A stretch of DNA of 64,000 nt from Alistipes megaguti (GTDB lineage: Bacteria; Bacteroidota; Bacteroidia; Bacteroidales; Rikenellaceae). This document shows positions 8,838-17,634 of the stretch, in pieces. Position 1 is the stretch's first letter. Each line of letters opens with the position of its first letter. A program made the translations under genes and the position numbers. The DNA lies in contig NZ_LR027382.1 in the NCBI RefSeq assembly GCF_900604385.1, positions 3,146,076-3,210,075 of the forward strand, in the 5' to 3' direction. The notes beneath the pieces were generated by a model. The model was not told the origin of the DNA, made no database searches, and worked only from the letters and a program-made list of their open reading frames with translations.

Positions 8838-10694
8838 ATGTCGGGTAGAAAATTCCTTCTGTTGCTGACTCTGATCGTTTCCGGCTGCGTCGCGCAGCCG
8901 GAGACGGTCGTCGTCGAGGCCGATCCGGCCATCGGCGACTTCACCCCCGTCGTGCGCGAGATCCTCGAAAACCACCCCGACGGTGAGGTCACGATCCGGT
9001 TCGGCGAGGGGTGCTTCGACTTCTTCCCCGAACGGGCCGCCGGAAAGTACCTCTGCATCTCGAACAACGACAACGGATACAAGCGTTGCGCCTTCCTGCT
9101 CGAGGAGATGAACCGCGTGCGGATCGAGGGGCTGGGCGACGGGACCCGTTTCCGCTTCCACGGTGCGATGGTCCCCTTCCGCATAGAGCGCTGCAGCGAG
9201 GTGCAGTTCGGCCGTTTCGCGGTCGAATACGACGCCTCGTTCATCTTCGAAGGGCGGGTCGTCGCCAACGATCCCGCAACGCGCAGCATCACCCTGCGGC
9301 TGCTCGATCCGGAACGCTTCCTGATCCGCGACGGCGAGCCCCGGTTCTCGGGATACGACTGGGAGAGTCCCTTCGGCGAAAACATCCTGTTCGATCCCCA
9401 AACCCGTTCGCCCTACTTCGACGCCGAACGCTACGGACACAACCCGAGCATCGCCCTGAAGGCCGAACGGCTCAACGACTCGCTGGTGCGGCTGAGCGGA
9501 TATGCGGCCCGGGAGCTGCCTCCGGTCGGCAGCGTCTATACGGACAAGGGCCCCCATTCGACCAACCGCCGATATCCGGGATTCTCGCTCTACGCCAGTT
9601 CGAAGATCGAACTCTGCGACGTGACGCTCCACGATTCGGGCGGAATGGCGCTGATTGCCGAACGCTGTCGCGACGTCGTCTGCACGAGGTATTGCGTCGA
9701 GGTCCCCGCCGGAAGCGGTCGGATGGTCTCGGCCTCGGCCGACGCAACCCACTTCGTCGGGTGCTCGGGGCGCATCGAACTTCGCGACTGCCGGTTCGAA
9801 AGCATGCTCGACGACGCCACGAACATCCACGGCGCCTACATGAAGATCGTGGACCGACTCTCCGGCCACCGTTTCGGAGCCAGCTTCGGACACTTCCAGC
9901 AGGAGGGATACGACTTCGCCGAAGAGGGCGATTCGCTCGTCTTCGTCGACCGCGCCGACCTCTCCGTAGTCGGCGTCGGAAAGGTCGCGAAGATCGACTG
10001 CGTCAACGAAAACTACTACTCGATCCAGACCTCGTTCGACCTCGGGAACATCCCCGACTCGATACAGCTGGCCGTGGCGAACCCCACGTTCGACACCCGC
10101 GTCCGCATCTCGGGTTGCACGGTCCGGTACAACCGCGCCCGCAGCCTGCTGATCTCAACCCCGGGTGACGTCTGCATCGAAGATTGCGACCTCTCGTCGA
10201 TGATGGCCGGCATACGCATCTGCGGCGACGCCAACTACTGGTTCGAATCGGGCCGCACGCAGAACATCGTCATCCGAAACAACCGCTTCGGCACGATGGC
10301 AACAGGCGGCGTTTCGCCCCAGGCCGTCCTGCAGATCGACCCCGTCATCCCGCACCGGGCCCGCGCCGGACGAAAACCCTATCACGGCTGCATCCGCTTC
10401 GAGGGTAATCTCGTCGAGACGTTCGACAACCAGGTAATCTATGCCCTGTCGGTCGATTCGATGGTCATCCGATCGAACCGCTTCGTCGACTCGCGACGTT
10501 TCGAGCCCCGTTTCAAAGGGCTGTCGGTCATCGACGCCCAGAGCTGCCGCAGCATCACGATTCAGGACAACGACTTCTCGGCCTGGAAAAAGGATGCGTC
10601 GATCAGTCTGGTCGACTGCCCCGAACGCCATCTGCAGGGAGACGGAATGCCTCCCGTAACCGAAAATCCAAACCCCTATTTCTATGAAAATTAG
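8838..10694 (+). CDS. GH110-type right-handed beta-helix glycosidase, copy 1
   Basis: A 618-residue lipoprotein (LIVSGC, Cys17). The ATG at 8838 is preferred over an upstream TTG that overlaps the previous stop; an AAGGGG ribosome site lies just before it. The sequence carries features I recall from Bacteroides GH110 alpha-1,3-galactosidases: ISNNDNG near residue 74, SADATHFVGCSGRI near 305, the acidic pair D325-D326 in DDATNIHGAY, and CGDANYWFESG near 465, all on a parallel beta-helix scaffold. GH110 enzymes invert and remove terminal alpha-1,3-galactose. At the position where the recalled family member has Glu, 34 residues after D325, this copy has Asp359. It overlaps the next gene by 11 bases. 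Confidence 0.82.
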   Translation: MSGRKFLLLLTLIVSGCVAQPETVVVEADPAIGDFTPVVREILENHPDGEVTIRFGEGCFDFFPERAAGKYLCISNNDNGYKRCAFLLEEMNRVRIEGLGDGTRFRFHGAMVPFRIERCSEVQFGRFAVEYDASFIFEGRVVANDPATRSITLRLLDPERFLIRDGEPRFSGYDWESPFGENILFDPQTRSPYFDAERYGHNPSIALKAERLNDSLVRLSGYAARELPPVGSVYTDKGPHSTNRRYPGFSLYASSKIELCDVTLHDSGGMALIAERCRDVVCTRYCVEVPAGSGRMVSASADATHFVGCSGRIELRDCRFESMLDDATNIHGAYMKIVDRLSGHRFGASFGHFQQEGYDFAEEGDSLVFVDRADLSVVGVGKVAKIDCVNENYYSIQTSFDLGNIPDSIQLAVANPTFDTRVRISGCTVRYNRARSLLISTPGDVCIEDCDLSSMMAGIRICGDANYWFESGRTQNIVIRNNRFGTMATGGVSPQAVLQIDPVIPHRARAGRKPYHGCIRFEGNLVETFDNQVIYALSVDSMVIRSNRFVDSRRFEPRFKGLSVIDAQSCRSITIQDNDFSAWKKDASISLVDCPERHLQGDGMPPVTENPNPYFYEN

Positions 10695-12621
10695 TCGATA
10701 CCTCTTGCCGGCCGTCGTCGGGACTGCGATTGTCGGGGCGCTGGTCGGGACCTGTCGGGTCCCGGCCTCGCCGGGTATCGTCATCTCCGAGGGCGCGCTC
10801 TCCGAAGCGCAGATCGCCGAAGACAAGTCCGGGAACGGCATGCAGGCCCCGGATTCAGCCGGCACGGCGGTGCGCGACACGGTCCGCATCAGCGAGTTCG
10901 GACTCCGCCCCGATACGGGCGAAGATGCCACCGGGGCCCTGCGCCGCGCCATCGCCGCCATCGCACGGAGCGGCCGCCCCACGGTGCTCCGTTTCGAAGA
11001 GGGACGCTACGATTTCCACGCTCCCCGGGGGCAGGACGACCGGGCCAGTGTCGCCGCCCGTCTCTGCGGGCTGCAGAATCTGGTGATCGACGGCGGCGGT
11101 GCCCGCTTCATCGGCCACGGCCGCCTCACGCTCTTCGCCGCCGAGGAGTGCCGGAACCTCACCTTGTGCAACTTCTCGCTCGACTGGCAGCGCCCCTACA
11201 TCACGCAGGCCACGATCACGGCAATCGGCGACGGGCAGGTCGATCTGGCTATCGACCGGGCTCGCTACCCCTACCGCATCGAACAGGGACGGATCCGCTT
11301 CCTCGGAGACGATTGGGTCCGGGAGGTCGATCCCGAAAGCTACTCCACGGCCTACGATCCGAGGAGCGGCGCGGTCCTCTACGGAACGCGTGACTATCCG
11401 CTCTCGGAACGCAATGCGCTCTTCCGCGGCGAGGTCCGTGAGGTGGCGCCCGACACGGTGCGCTTCTTCGGCCGCGTCGACCGCAAACTGCCCGTCGGAA
11501 CCCGGATCGCCCTCTATCACGGTCGCTATCTGGCGCCGGCCATAACGCTGGGCGGCTGCCGCAACACCCGTCTCGAACGGATTGATCTGTTCCATGCCCC
11601 CGGCATGGGGGTCTATGCCCTGCGCTGCGAGGGACTCCTCCTGCGGGAGGTTTCCACCCGGCCGAACCGCGCCGAAGGGCGCTGTTTCAGCTGTGTGGCC
11701 GACGCCCTGCACTTCACCTCCTGCCGCGGGATGATCGAACTCGACGGCTGCCGGTTCGACGGTCAGGGCGACGACGCACTCAACATCCACGGCGTCTACA
11801 TCCGCGTGGCCGGTATCTCGAAGCAGCGGCGGAGACTCCGGCTCGAAGGCGACCGATTCCCGGCCGACAAGGTCTTCGGCGTCGGTGACGAGATCTGGCC
11901 CGTCCACAAGCTGACGGTTGCCCGCGGGGAGCCCCGGCGCATCACGCGGATTGTCGGCCGCAAGGGACAGCAGCTGGAGATCGAGCTCGATCGGCCGCTC
12001 GACGGGGAGTTCGCGTGCGGCGACTTCGTCGAAAACGCCTCGTGGACGCCCGACATCAGGATCCACAACTGCCGGTTCGGCCGCGCAAACCGCGCCCGCG
12101 GCATCCTGCTCACCTCACCCGGGCGGGTCGAGGTCTTCGACAATCGCTTCGAAACCGCCGGAACGGCCATCCTCATCGAGGGCGACGTCAACTACTGGTT
12201 CGAATCGGGAGCCGTGCGCGACATGGAGATCCGCAACAACCTCTTCGACAACTGCGGAACCTCGGCCTCGAACAACGGCGGCACCGGGTGGGGCGAAGCC
12301 GTCATCAGCATCACCCCCTCCTTCCGCCCCGACTCGGAGACGTCGCCCGTCTACCACAACCGCATCCGGATTCACGACAACCGCATCCGGACCTACGACC
12401 GGCCTCTAATCCACGCCCGTGCGGTCGGTCATCTGCAGTTCGTCAACAACCGCATCGAGCAGACCTCCGACTTCCCGTCATCGGCCGCTCAGCGCGAATC
12501 ATTCCGACTCGACGGGTGCCGGGATGTCCTCATCGCCGGAAACCGCTATGTCGGTTACGACAAGCCCGACGTCAAAACCTTCCACATGAAACCGAAAGAT
12601 CTCACCTATGAAAAAGAGTAG
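10684..12621 (+). CDS. GH110-type right-handed beta-helix glycosidase, copy 2
   Basis: A 645-residue paralog of its upstream neighbour. The N-terminus is hydrophobic and has a Cys at 24, but the preceding VGT is a poor lipobox, so lipidation is uncertain. A linker of about 60 residues precedes the beta-helix. Conserved family features are VADALHFTSCRGMI, the acidic pair D363-D364 in DDALNIHGVY and GDVNYWFESGAVRDM. At the third acidic position of the family (34 residues after D363) this copy has Val, with Asp two residues earlier, so activity or specificity may differ. The start overlaps copy 1 and its end overlaps the hydrolase gene by 14 bases, suggesting translational coupling. Confidence 0.78.
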   Translation: MKISRYLLPAVVGTAIVGALVGTCRVPASPGIVISEGALSEAQIAEDKSGNGMQAPDSAGTAVRDTVRISEFGLRPDTGEDATGALRRAIAAIARSGRPTVLRFEEGRYDFHAPRGQDDRASVAARLCGLQNLVIDGGGARFIGHGRLTLFAAEECRNLTLCNFSLDWQRPYITQATITAIGDGQVDLAIDRARYPYRIEQGRIRFLGDDWVREVDPESYSTAYDPRSGAVLYGTRDYPLSERNALFRGEVREVAPDTVRFFGRVDRKLPVGTRIALYHGRYLAPAITLGGCRNTRLERIDLFHAPGMGVYALRCEGLLLREVSTRPNRAEGRCFSCVADALHFTSCRGMIELDGCRFDGQGDDALNIHGVYIRVAGISKQRRRLRLEGDRFPADKVFGVGDEIWPVHKLTVARGEPRRITRIVGRKGQQLEIELDRPLDGEFACGDFVENASWTPDIRIHNCRFGRANRARGILLTSPGRVEVFDNRFETAGTAILIEGDVNYWFESGAVRDMEIRNNLFDNCGTSASNNGGTGWGEAVISITPSFRPDSETSPVYHNRIRIHDNRIRTYDRPLIHARAVGHLQFVNNRIEQTSDFPSSAAQRESFRLDGCRDVLIAGNRYVGYDKPDVKTFHMKPKDLTYEKE

Positions 12622-13552
12622 AAAAAGAATCATCGTCACGGCAGCCGTAATCGTCGGCCTGCTCCTGGTCGCGCTGGTGGGCGGAAGCGGCTACTTCTGC
12701 TACCGGACGCTCAACCCCGACAGGATGAACGACATCCACTGGCTCGAGGAGCAGTATCCCCACGTCGTGGGATGGATCGACAGCATCCGCCAAAACGACC
12801 GGCTGCACGACATCTACCGCCCCAACGCCCGCGGCGAACATCTCCACGCCCTCTGGCTCCGGGCCCCGCAGCCGACACCCCGCACCGCCGTGCTGCTGCA
12901 CGGATACGAAGGGGCCGCCGAGGCCATGTTCATGATCGGATATCTCTACAACCACGATCTGGGCTACAACGTCCTGATGCCCGACCTGCGCGGCCACGGC
13001 AAAAGCCAGCCCCGGGCCGTGAGCATGGGATGGACCGAACGCGGCGAGGTGCTCGACTGGATCCGGACGGCCGACTCGCTCTTCGGCCCCGAGGCGCGGG
13101 TGGTCGTTCACGGCATCTCGATGGGGGCCGCCGCCACGATGATCGTCTGCGGCGAAGAGTCGCTCCCGGCATCGGTCCGCTGCGCCGTCGAGGACTGCGG
13201 ATACACCTCGACCTACGACATCTTCCACGATGCCTGGGGCAAGCAGTCGCGCATCCCACGCTTTCCGCTCTTCCAGCTCTCGGACCTCTGGTGCCGAATC
13301 CTCTACGGATGGAGTTTCCGGGAGGCGTCGCCCCTCGAGGCCGTAGGCCGAAGCCGCGTGCCGATGATGTTCATCCACGGCGATCGGGATTCGGTCGTCC
13401 CCGTGGAGATGGTCTACCGCCTCTACGAGGCCAAATCCGGAGAAAAGGTGCTCTGGGTACTCCCCGGAGTAGACCACGGCGCCGCCTATCTCGAAGATCC
13501 GAAGGAGTACACGCGGCGCGTCGGGGAGTTCGTCGGCCGCTGGATCGACTGA
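12608..13552 (+). CDS. Membrane-anchored alpha/beta hydrolase
   Basis: A 314-residue serine hydrolase with an N-terminal signal-anchor (residues about 9-32), so it probably faces the periplasm. The fold signatures are clear: the oxyanion segment LLHGYEG near residue 98, the nucleophile elbow GISMGAA (Ser near 178), the acid in HGDRDSVVP and the His in GVDHGAAY. It resembles BAAT/acyl-CoA thioester hydrolase or S9-like esterases of the lysophospholipase class. Within this PUL it may deacylate the glycan, for example by removing O-acetyl groups, but that is inference from position. Confidence 0.8.
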   Translation: MKKSRKRIIVTAAVIVGLLLVALVGGSGYFCYRTLNPDRMNDIHWLEEQYPHVVGWIDSIRQNDRLHDIYRPNARGEHLHALWLRAPQPTPRTAVLLHGYEGAAEAMFMIGYLYNHDLGYNVLMPDLRGHGKSQPRAVSMGWTERGEVLDWIRTADSLFGPEARVVVHGISMGAAATMIVCGEESLPASVRCAVEDCGYTSTYDIFHDAWGKQSRIPRFPLFQLSDLWCRILYGWSFREASPLEAVGRSRVPMMFIHGDRDSVVPVEMVYRLYEAKSGEKVLWVLPGVDHGAAYLEDPKEYTRRVGEFVGRWID

Positions 13553-13649
13553 CGCCTCCAGGCCATCGCGGCGAGGGGTCGTTCCGCCGGGACCTTCCGG
13601 CCGGCGGCGCAATCCGCCATCGAATCACCCATAAAACACGGAAAAACCA

Positions 13650-15710
13650 ATGACCCGAAAACTGTTGTTCTCACTTGCGGCAGCCCTGCTCGCCCTGCCG
13701 GCCGCCGCTCAACGCTGGACGCTCGATCCCCAGGGTGGTATCGTCTGGCAGCCCCAGGGCGACATCCCCCACAAGGACCATCTGGAAATGACCGGCGAGC
13801 AGATCTCCGCTGTCCTCCGCTGGGCGGTCGATGAACGGGGGGCCTTCCACGTCGAACGGTCGCTCGTCTTCCCGCTGCTGCGCGTCAAACCCGACGACAC
13901 GCACGCCAGCCTGATGTGCCGCGTGGCAACCGACATCCCCTCGCTGCTGGCCGTCAACACCTCGGCCGTGGGGTTCAACGCCTCGGCCCTGCAGTTCGAA
14001 CGCGTCGAGAAGATGCTCTTCGACGGCACGCTCCGCGTGCAAAGTCTGTGGAGCTTCAACGGCGTCGGGGCCGGATACGACGAGGTCGAAAACCCCGCCC
14101 CGGTGCTCGCCATGGAGCGCACGATCTTCCCCTCGCCTACGCAACCCGCCCTCTGCGAACGTTACCGGCTCCGCAACATCGGGCCAAAACCCCTCGAAAT
14201 CTCCGTCCCGGAGTTCACGCAGGAGTTCGTCACGCCGGCTCATCGCGGTATGACGGGCAGCTACCTCATCCGGGCCGAGATCGCCGATCCCGGGGTGAGA
14301 AGTCTCCAGCCCGGGGATTCAACCCTCGTCGAGACGCTCTTCCGCGCCTGCCGCGTCGGCGAATCCCTCCAGCCGACAGACGTCGGAGCGGAACTCGCCG
14401 CCCGGAAGGCCTTCATCAATGAGGTGACAAACAACCTCGTGCTCGAAACTCCCGATCCGGTCATCGACCGCGAATTCCGCTTCGCCAAGATCCGATCGAC
14501 CGAAAGCATCATCAAAACCGCCGGCGGTTACATGCATGCCCCCGGCGGCGAGTGCTACTATGCCGCCATCTGGGCCAACGATCAGGCCGAATATGTCAAC
14601 CCCTTCTTCCCGATGCTCGGCTACGAAATCGCGGACGAATCGGCACTGAATGCCTTCCGCCACTTCGCCCGATTCATGAACCCCGAATACCGACCGCTGC
14701 CCAGCTCGATCATCGCCGAGGGCCGCGACATCTGGAACGGCGCCGGAGATCGCGGCGATGCCGCCATGATCGCCTACGGTGCCGCCCGATACGCCCTGGC
14801 CCGCGGTTCGAAAAGCGAGGCCGAAGAGTTGTGGCCCCTCATCGAGTGGTGTCTCGAGTACTGCCGCCGCAAACTGACCCCGCAGGGAGTCGTCGCCTCC
14901 GATACCGACGAACTCGAAGGCCGCTTCCCGGCCGGTGAGGCCAACCTCTGCACCTCGACGCTCTACTACGACGCCCTGCGTTCGGCCGTCTATCTCGGAC
15001 GCGAACTCAAGCGCCCCGCCGCCCGGCTGCGGCAATATGCGCATCAGGCCGACCGGTTGGCCGAAGCCATCGACCGCCACTTCGGCGCTACGGTGGCCGG
15101 GTATGAGACCTACCGCTACTTCGACGGCTGCACGAAACTCCGTTCGTGGATCTGCATGCCGCTGATCGCCGGACTGAAAAACCGCAGTCGGGGGACCGTC
15201 AGCGCCCTGCTCGGCAAAGAGCTCATGACGCCCGACGGCCTGCTCACCGAACAGGGAAGCTCGACCTTCTGGGACCGCTCGACGCTCTACGCCCTGAGGG
15301 GCATCTACATCGCCGGGGAGGCCGACCGCGCCACGGACGTCCTCGCCCGATACGCCCGCCGCCGGCTGACCGGCGACCATGTTCCCTATCCCATCGAGGC
15401 GTGGCCCGAGGGTTCGCAACGCCATCTGGCCGCCGAAAGCGGACTCTTCTGCCGCGTCGTGACCGAAGGGCTGTTCGGCATCCGACCCACCGGATTGCGG
15501 ACCTTCGAATGCACCCCTTCGATGCCTTCGGGCTGGAAACGGATGGCCCTGCGGCACATCCGCGCCTTCGGAAACGACTTCGATCTGGAGGTCGAACGCA
15601 TCGACAACGACCACCTCTCGCTCCGCCTCGCAGTGGCCGGGCAGCCGGCCCGAACCTTCCGGATCCGTCAGACAGAGACCCTGCAGATCCGTCTCCCGCA
15701 ACATCCGTAA
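13650..15710 (+). CDS. (alpha/alpha)6-barrel glycoside hydrolase, family unassigned
   Basis: A 686-residue secreted protein with a signal peptide ending LPAAAQ and no lipobox, so probably periplasmic. The first 260 residues are beta-rich. The rest resembles a six-hairpin (alpha/alpha)6 glycosidase: ECYYAAIWANDQAEYVNPFF near residue 300, AEGRDIWNGAGDRGDAAMIAYGAARY near 355, DTDELEGRFPAGEANLCTS near 420 and EQGSSTFWDRSTLYALRG near 535. A C-terminal beta-sheet segment closes the protein. Acidic residues in ANDQAE, GDRGD and DTDELE are catalytic candidates. It resembles rhamnosidase/GH36-like or other six-hairpin enzymes, but I could not place it in a named family. It is 13 bp before the third GH110-type gene. 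Confidence 0.72.
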   Translation: MTRKLLFSLAAALLALPAAAQRWTLDPQGGIVWQPQGDIPHKDHLEMTGEQISAVLRWAVDERGAFHVERSLVFPLLRVKPDDTHASLMCRVATDIPSLLAVNTSAVGFNASALQFERVEKMLFDGTLRVQSLWSFNGVGAGYDEVENPAPVLAMERTIFPSPTQPALCERYRLRNIGPKPLEISVPEFTQEFVTPAHRGMTGSYLIRAEIADPGVRSLQPGDSTLVETLFRACRVGESLQPTDVGAELAARKAFINEVTNNLVLETPDPVIDREFRFAKIRSTESIIKTAGGYMHAPGGECYYAAIWANDQAEYVNPFFPMLGYEIADESALNAFRHFARFMNPEYRPLPSSIIAEGRDIWNGAGDRGDAAMIAYGAARYALARGSKSEAEELWPLIEWCLEYCRRKLTPQGVVASDTDELEGRFPAGEANLCTSTLYYDALRSAVYLGRELKRPAARLRQYAHQADRLAEAIDRHFGATVAGYETYRYFDGCTKLRSWICMPLIAGLKNRSRGTVSALLGKELMTPDGLLTEQGSSTFWDRSTLYALRGIYIAGEADRATDVLARYARRRLTGDHVPYPIEAWPEGSQRHLAAESGLFCRVVTEGLFGIRPTGLRTFECTPSMPSGWKRMALRHIRAFGNDFDLEVERIDNDHLSLRLAVAGQPARTFRIRQTETLQIRLPQHP

Positions 15711-15723
15711 TACACGTCCGATC

Positions 15724-17466
15724 ATGAAATCTCTCCTCCGCGTACTGCTCCTTGGGGCCGCTGTGATCCTCTCGGCCTGCCGGACGTCGGCCTCCGGCGG
15801 CGACGTCCGTCTGAGCGACTTTCTCGATCCCCGGGCCGACAGTCTCGACGCCGGACCCGCCATCCGCCGCGCCCTGGCACACTGTGCCTCGACCCATGCC
15901 CGACGGCTCATCCTCCCCGGCGGCGAACTCCGCATCCGGGAAGATCTGCTCGTCGAAAAGTATCAGTTCATCAGCAACAACGACGAAGGGCTCAAGCGCA
16001 TCGCCTTCGATCTGGACGGATTCGAGAACTTCACCGTCGAAGGCGCCGGAACAAGGCTCCTCTTCACGGGTTTCGTCTCGCCGTTCAGCCTCGAACGTTG
16101 TCGAAACGTCCGGATCCGCAACCTCGAAATCGACTTCACCCGCACGTTCCACTCCGAAGCCACGGTCCGTGCCGCCGGCCCCGGCTGGCTCGATCTGGAG
16201 TTCCCGGCAGCGTATCGCTGCGACCTCTCGGACGGCTGTCTGCGGCTGCTCGACGACGAAGGTCGCTCGTACCCCTACTCCAGTCTGCTGGAGTTCGACG
16301 CCCGACGCCGCGAACCCGCCTTCCACGTCGACGACTACTGGCTCCCGGCTCACACCATTCCCGCCGAGCGCCGTGCAGACGGTCGGATCCGCATCTTCCG
16401 CCCCGATCTGAAGGCCACGCCCGGAAATACGCTCGTCTTCGGCGCCGCACGACGGCTCAATCCCGGATTCGTCCTCTCCGATTCGCAGGTCGTTGAGATC
16501 CACGACGTCACGATCCACCACTGCGGCGGAATGGGCGTCATCGCCCAGCGGTGCAGCGACATCACCCTCGAAAGACTGCGTGTCGTCCCCGCTCCCGGCC
16601 GCATGATCAGCATCACGGCCGACGCCACCCACTTCGCCAACTGCTCGGGGAAGATCCGCCTGCTCGACTGCACGTTCCTCAACCAGAAGGACGACGCCAC
16701 AAACATCCACGGAATCTACATGCCCGTCGTCAGATGCATCGGCCCGAAAACACTCCGGCTCCGGCTCGCCCACAGCGGGCAGTACGGCGTCGACTTCCTC
16801 CGCGAGGGCATGCAGGTCGAGGTGGTAGACAACCGCTCGCTGATGACCTATGCCCGTCGCACAGTCGGGCAGGTGCAACGCCTCAACAAGGAGTTCACGG
16901 AGGTGACCTTCACCGAACCCCTCCCCGACTCGATCCGAACGGGCCATCTGATCGCCGCCGACGAGGCCGGTCCCGACGTGCTGATCCGGGGATGCCGGAT
17001 GTCCGGAAACCGCGCCCGCGGGCTGTTGATCGGTTCGCGCGGGAAGGTGGTCATCGAGGAGAACTACTTCCACATCGCCGGCGCCTCGATCCTCTTCGAG
17101 GGGGACGGCAACTTCTGGTTCGAACAGTCCGGCGTGCGCGACGTCACGATCCGGAACAACCGTTTCGAAAACGGAAACTACGGCAGTCTGGGCTGGGGCG
17201 CAGCCTGCATCGCCGTCGGCAGCGGAATCCCGGATCGCGCGGCGAGCCGATACCACCGCAACATCCGCGTCGAGGGGAACACCTTCCGCGTCTTCGACCC
17301 CCGCATCGTCAACCTCTACTGCGTCGACGGGTTCCGATTCGCCGACAACAACCGCATCATCCGCACGACGGACTATCCCGCACAGTTCGATCCGGAGCTC
17401 TTCTTCCGCTTTGCGGAGTGCGACCACGTCGAGGTGCCGGCACACGTCGTCTGGCAGGAAGAGTAG
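15724..17466 (+). CDS. GH110-type right-handed beta-helix glycosidase, copy 3
   Basis: A 580-residue lipoprotein (VILSAC, Cys19) and the third family member in the locus. It contains FISNNDEGLKRIAFDL near residue 82, TADATHFANCSGKI near 300, the acidic pair D323-D324 in DDATNIHGIY and EGDGNFWFEQSGVRDVTI near 460. Position 34 after D323 is Asp357, as in copy 1. It is closer to copy 1 than to copy 2 in the ISNND and DDATNIHG segments. It is the last gene of the operon. Predicted activity is release of terminal alpha-linked galactose or a related sugar. Confidence 0.8.
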   Translation: MKSLLRVLLLGAAVILSACRTSASGGDVRLSDFLDPRADSLDAGPAIRRALAHCASTHARRLILPGGELRIREDLLVEKYQFISNNDEGLKRIAFDLDGFENFTVEGAGTRLLFTGFVSPFSLERCRNVRIRNLEIDFTRTFHSEATVRAAGPGWLDLEFPAAYRCDLSDGCLRLLDDEGRSYPYSSLLEFDARRREPAFHVDDYWLPAHTIPAERRADGRIRIFRPDLKATPGNTLVFGAARRLNPGFVLSDSQVVEIHDVTIHHCGGMGVIAQRCSDITLERLRVVPAPGRMISITADATHFANCSGKIRLLDCTFLNQKDDATNIHGIYMPVVRCIGPKTLRLRLAHSGQYGVDFLREGMQVEVVDNRSLMTYARRTVGQVQRLNKEFTEVTFTEPLPDSIRTGHLIAADEAGPDVLIRGCRMSGNRARGLLIGSRGKVVIEENYFHIAGASILFEGDGNFWFEQSGVRDVTIRNNRFENGNYGSLGWGAACIAVGSGIPDRAASRYHRNIRVEGNTFRVFDPRIVNLYCVDGFRFADNNRIIRTTDYPAQFDPELFFRFAECDHVEVPAHVVWQEE

Positions 17467-17497
17467 GTTCACCGAGTCCGCCCGGCACGAAAAAAAC

Positions 17498-17533
17498 GGA
17501 GCCGCATCCCTGCTGAAACAGGAATGCGGCTCC
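17498..17533 (-). terminator. Hairpin terminator after the nucleotidyltransferase
   Basis: A 15-bp stem (GGAGCCGCAT plus TCCTG with one mismatch) with a short loop; read on the minus strand it is followed by a run of seven T. It would end the minus-strand gene located about 100 bp upstream and may also stop the PUL transcript coming from the other side. Confidence 0.75.
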
Positions 17534-17634
17534 ATCTTCGCCGGAGAGGATTGCGTCAGGCCGTACGCCCGACGGTTCTTTCGCCCTTTCGGGCTCTCCT
17601 CATCTTAATTCCCCCCCCCGCCTTCCTCGGAAGG

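Noticed and set aside
15244..17535. 763-codon antisense frame over GH110 copy 3 and the preceding glycosidase
   Set aside because: It covers two well-supported genes and its Val/Asp/Glu-rich product is typical of a shadow frame in GC-rich DNA.
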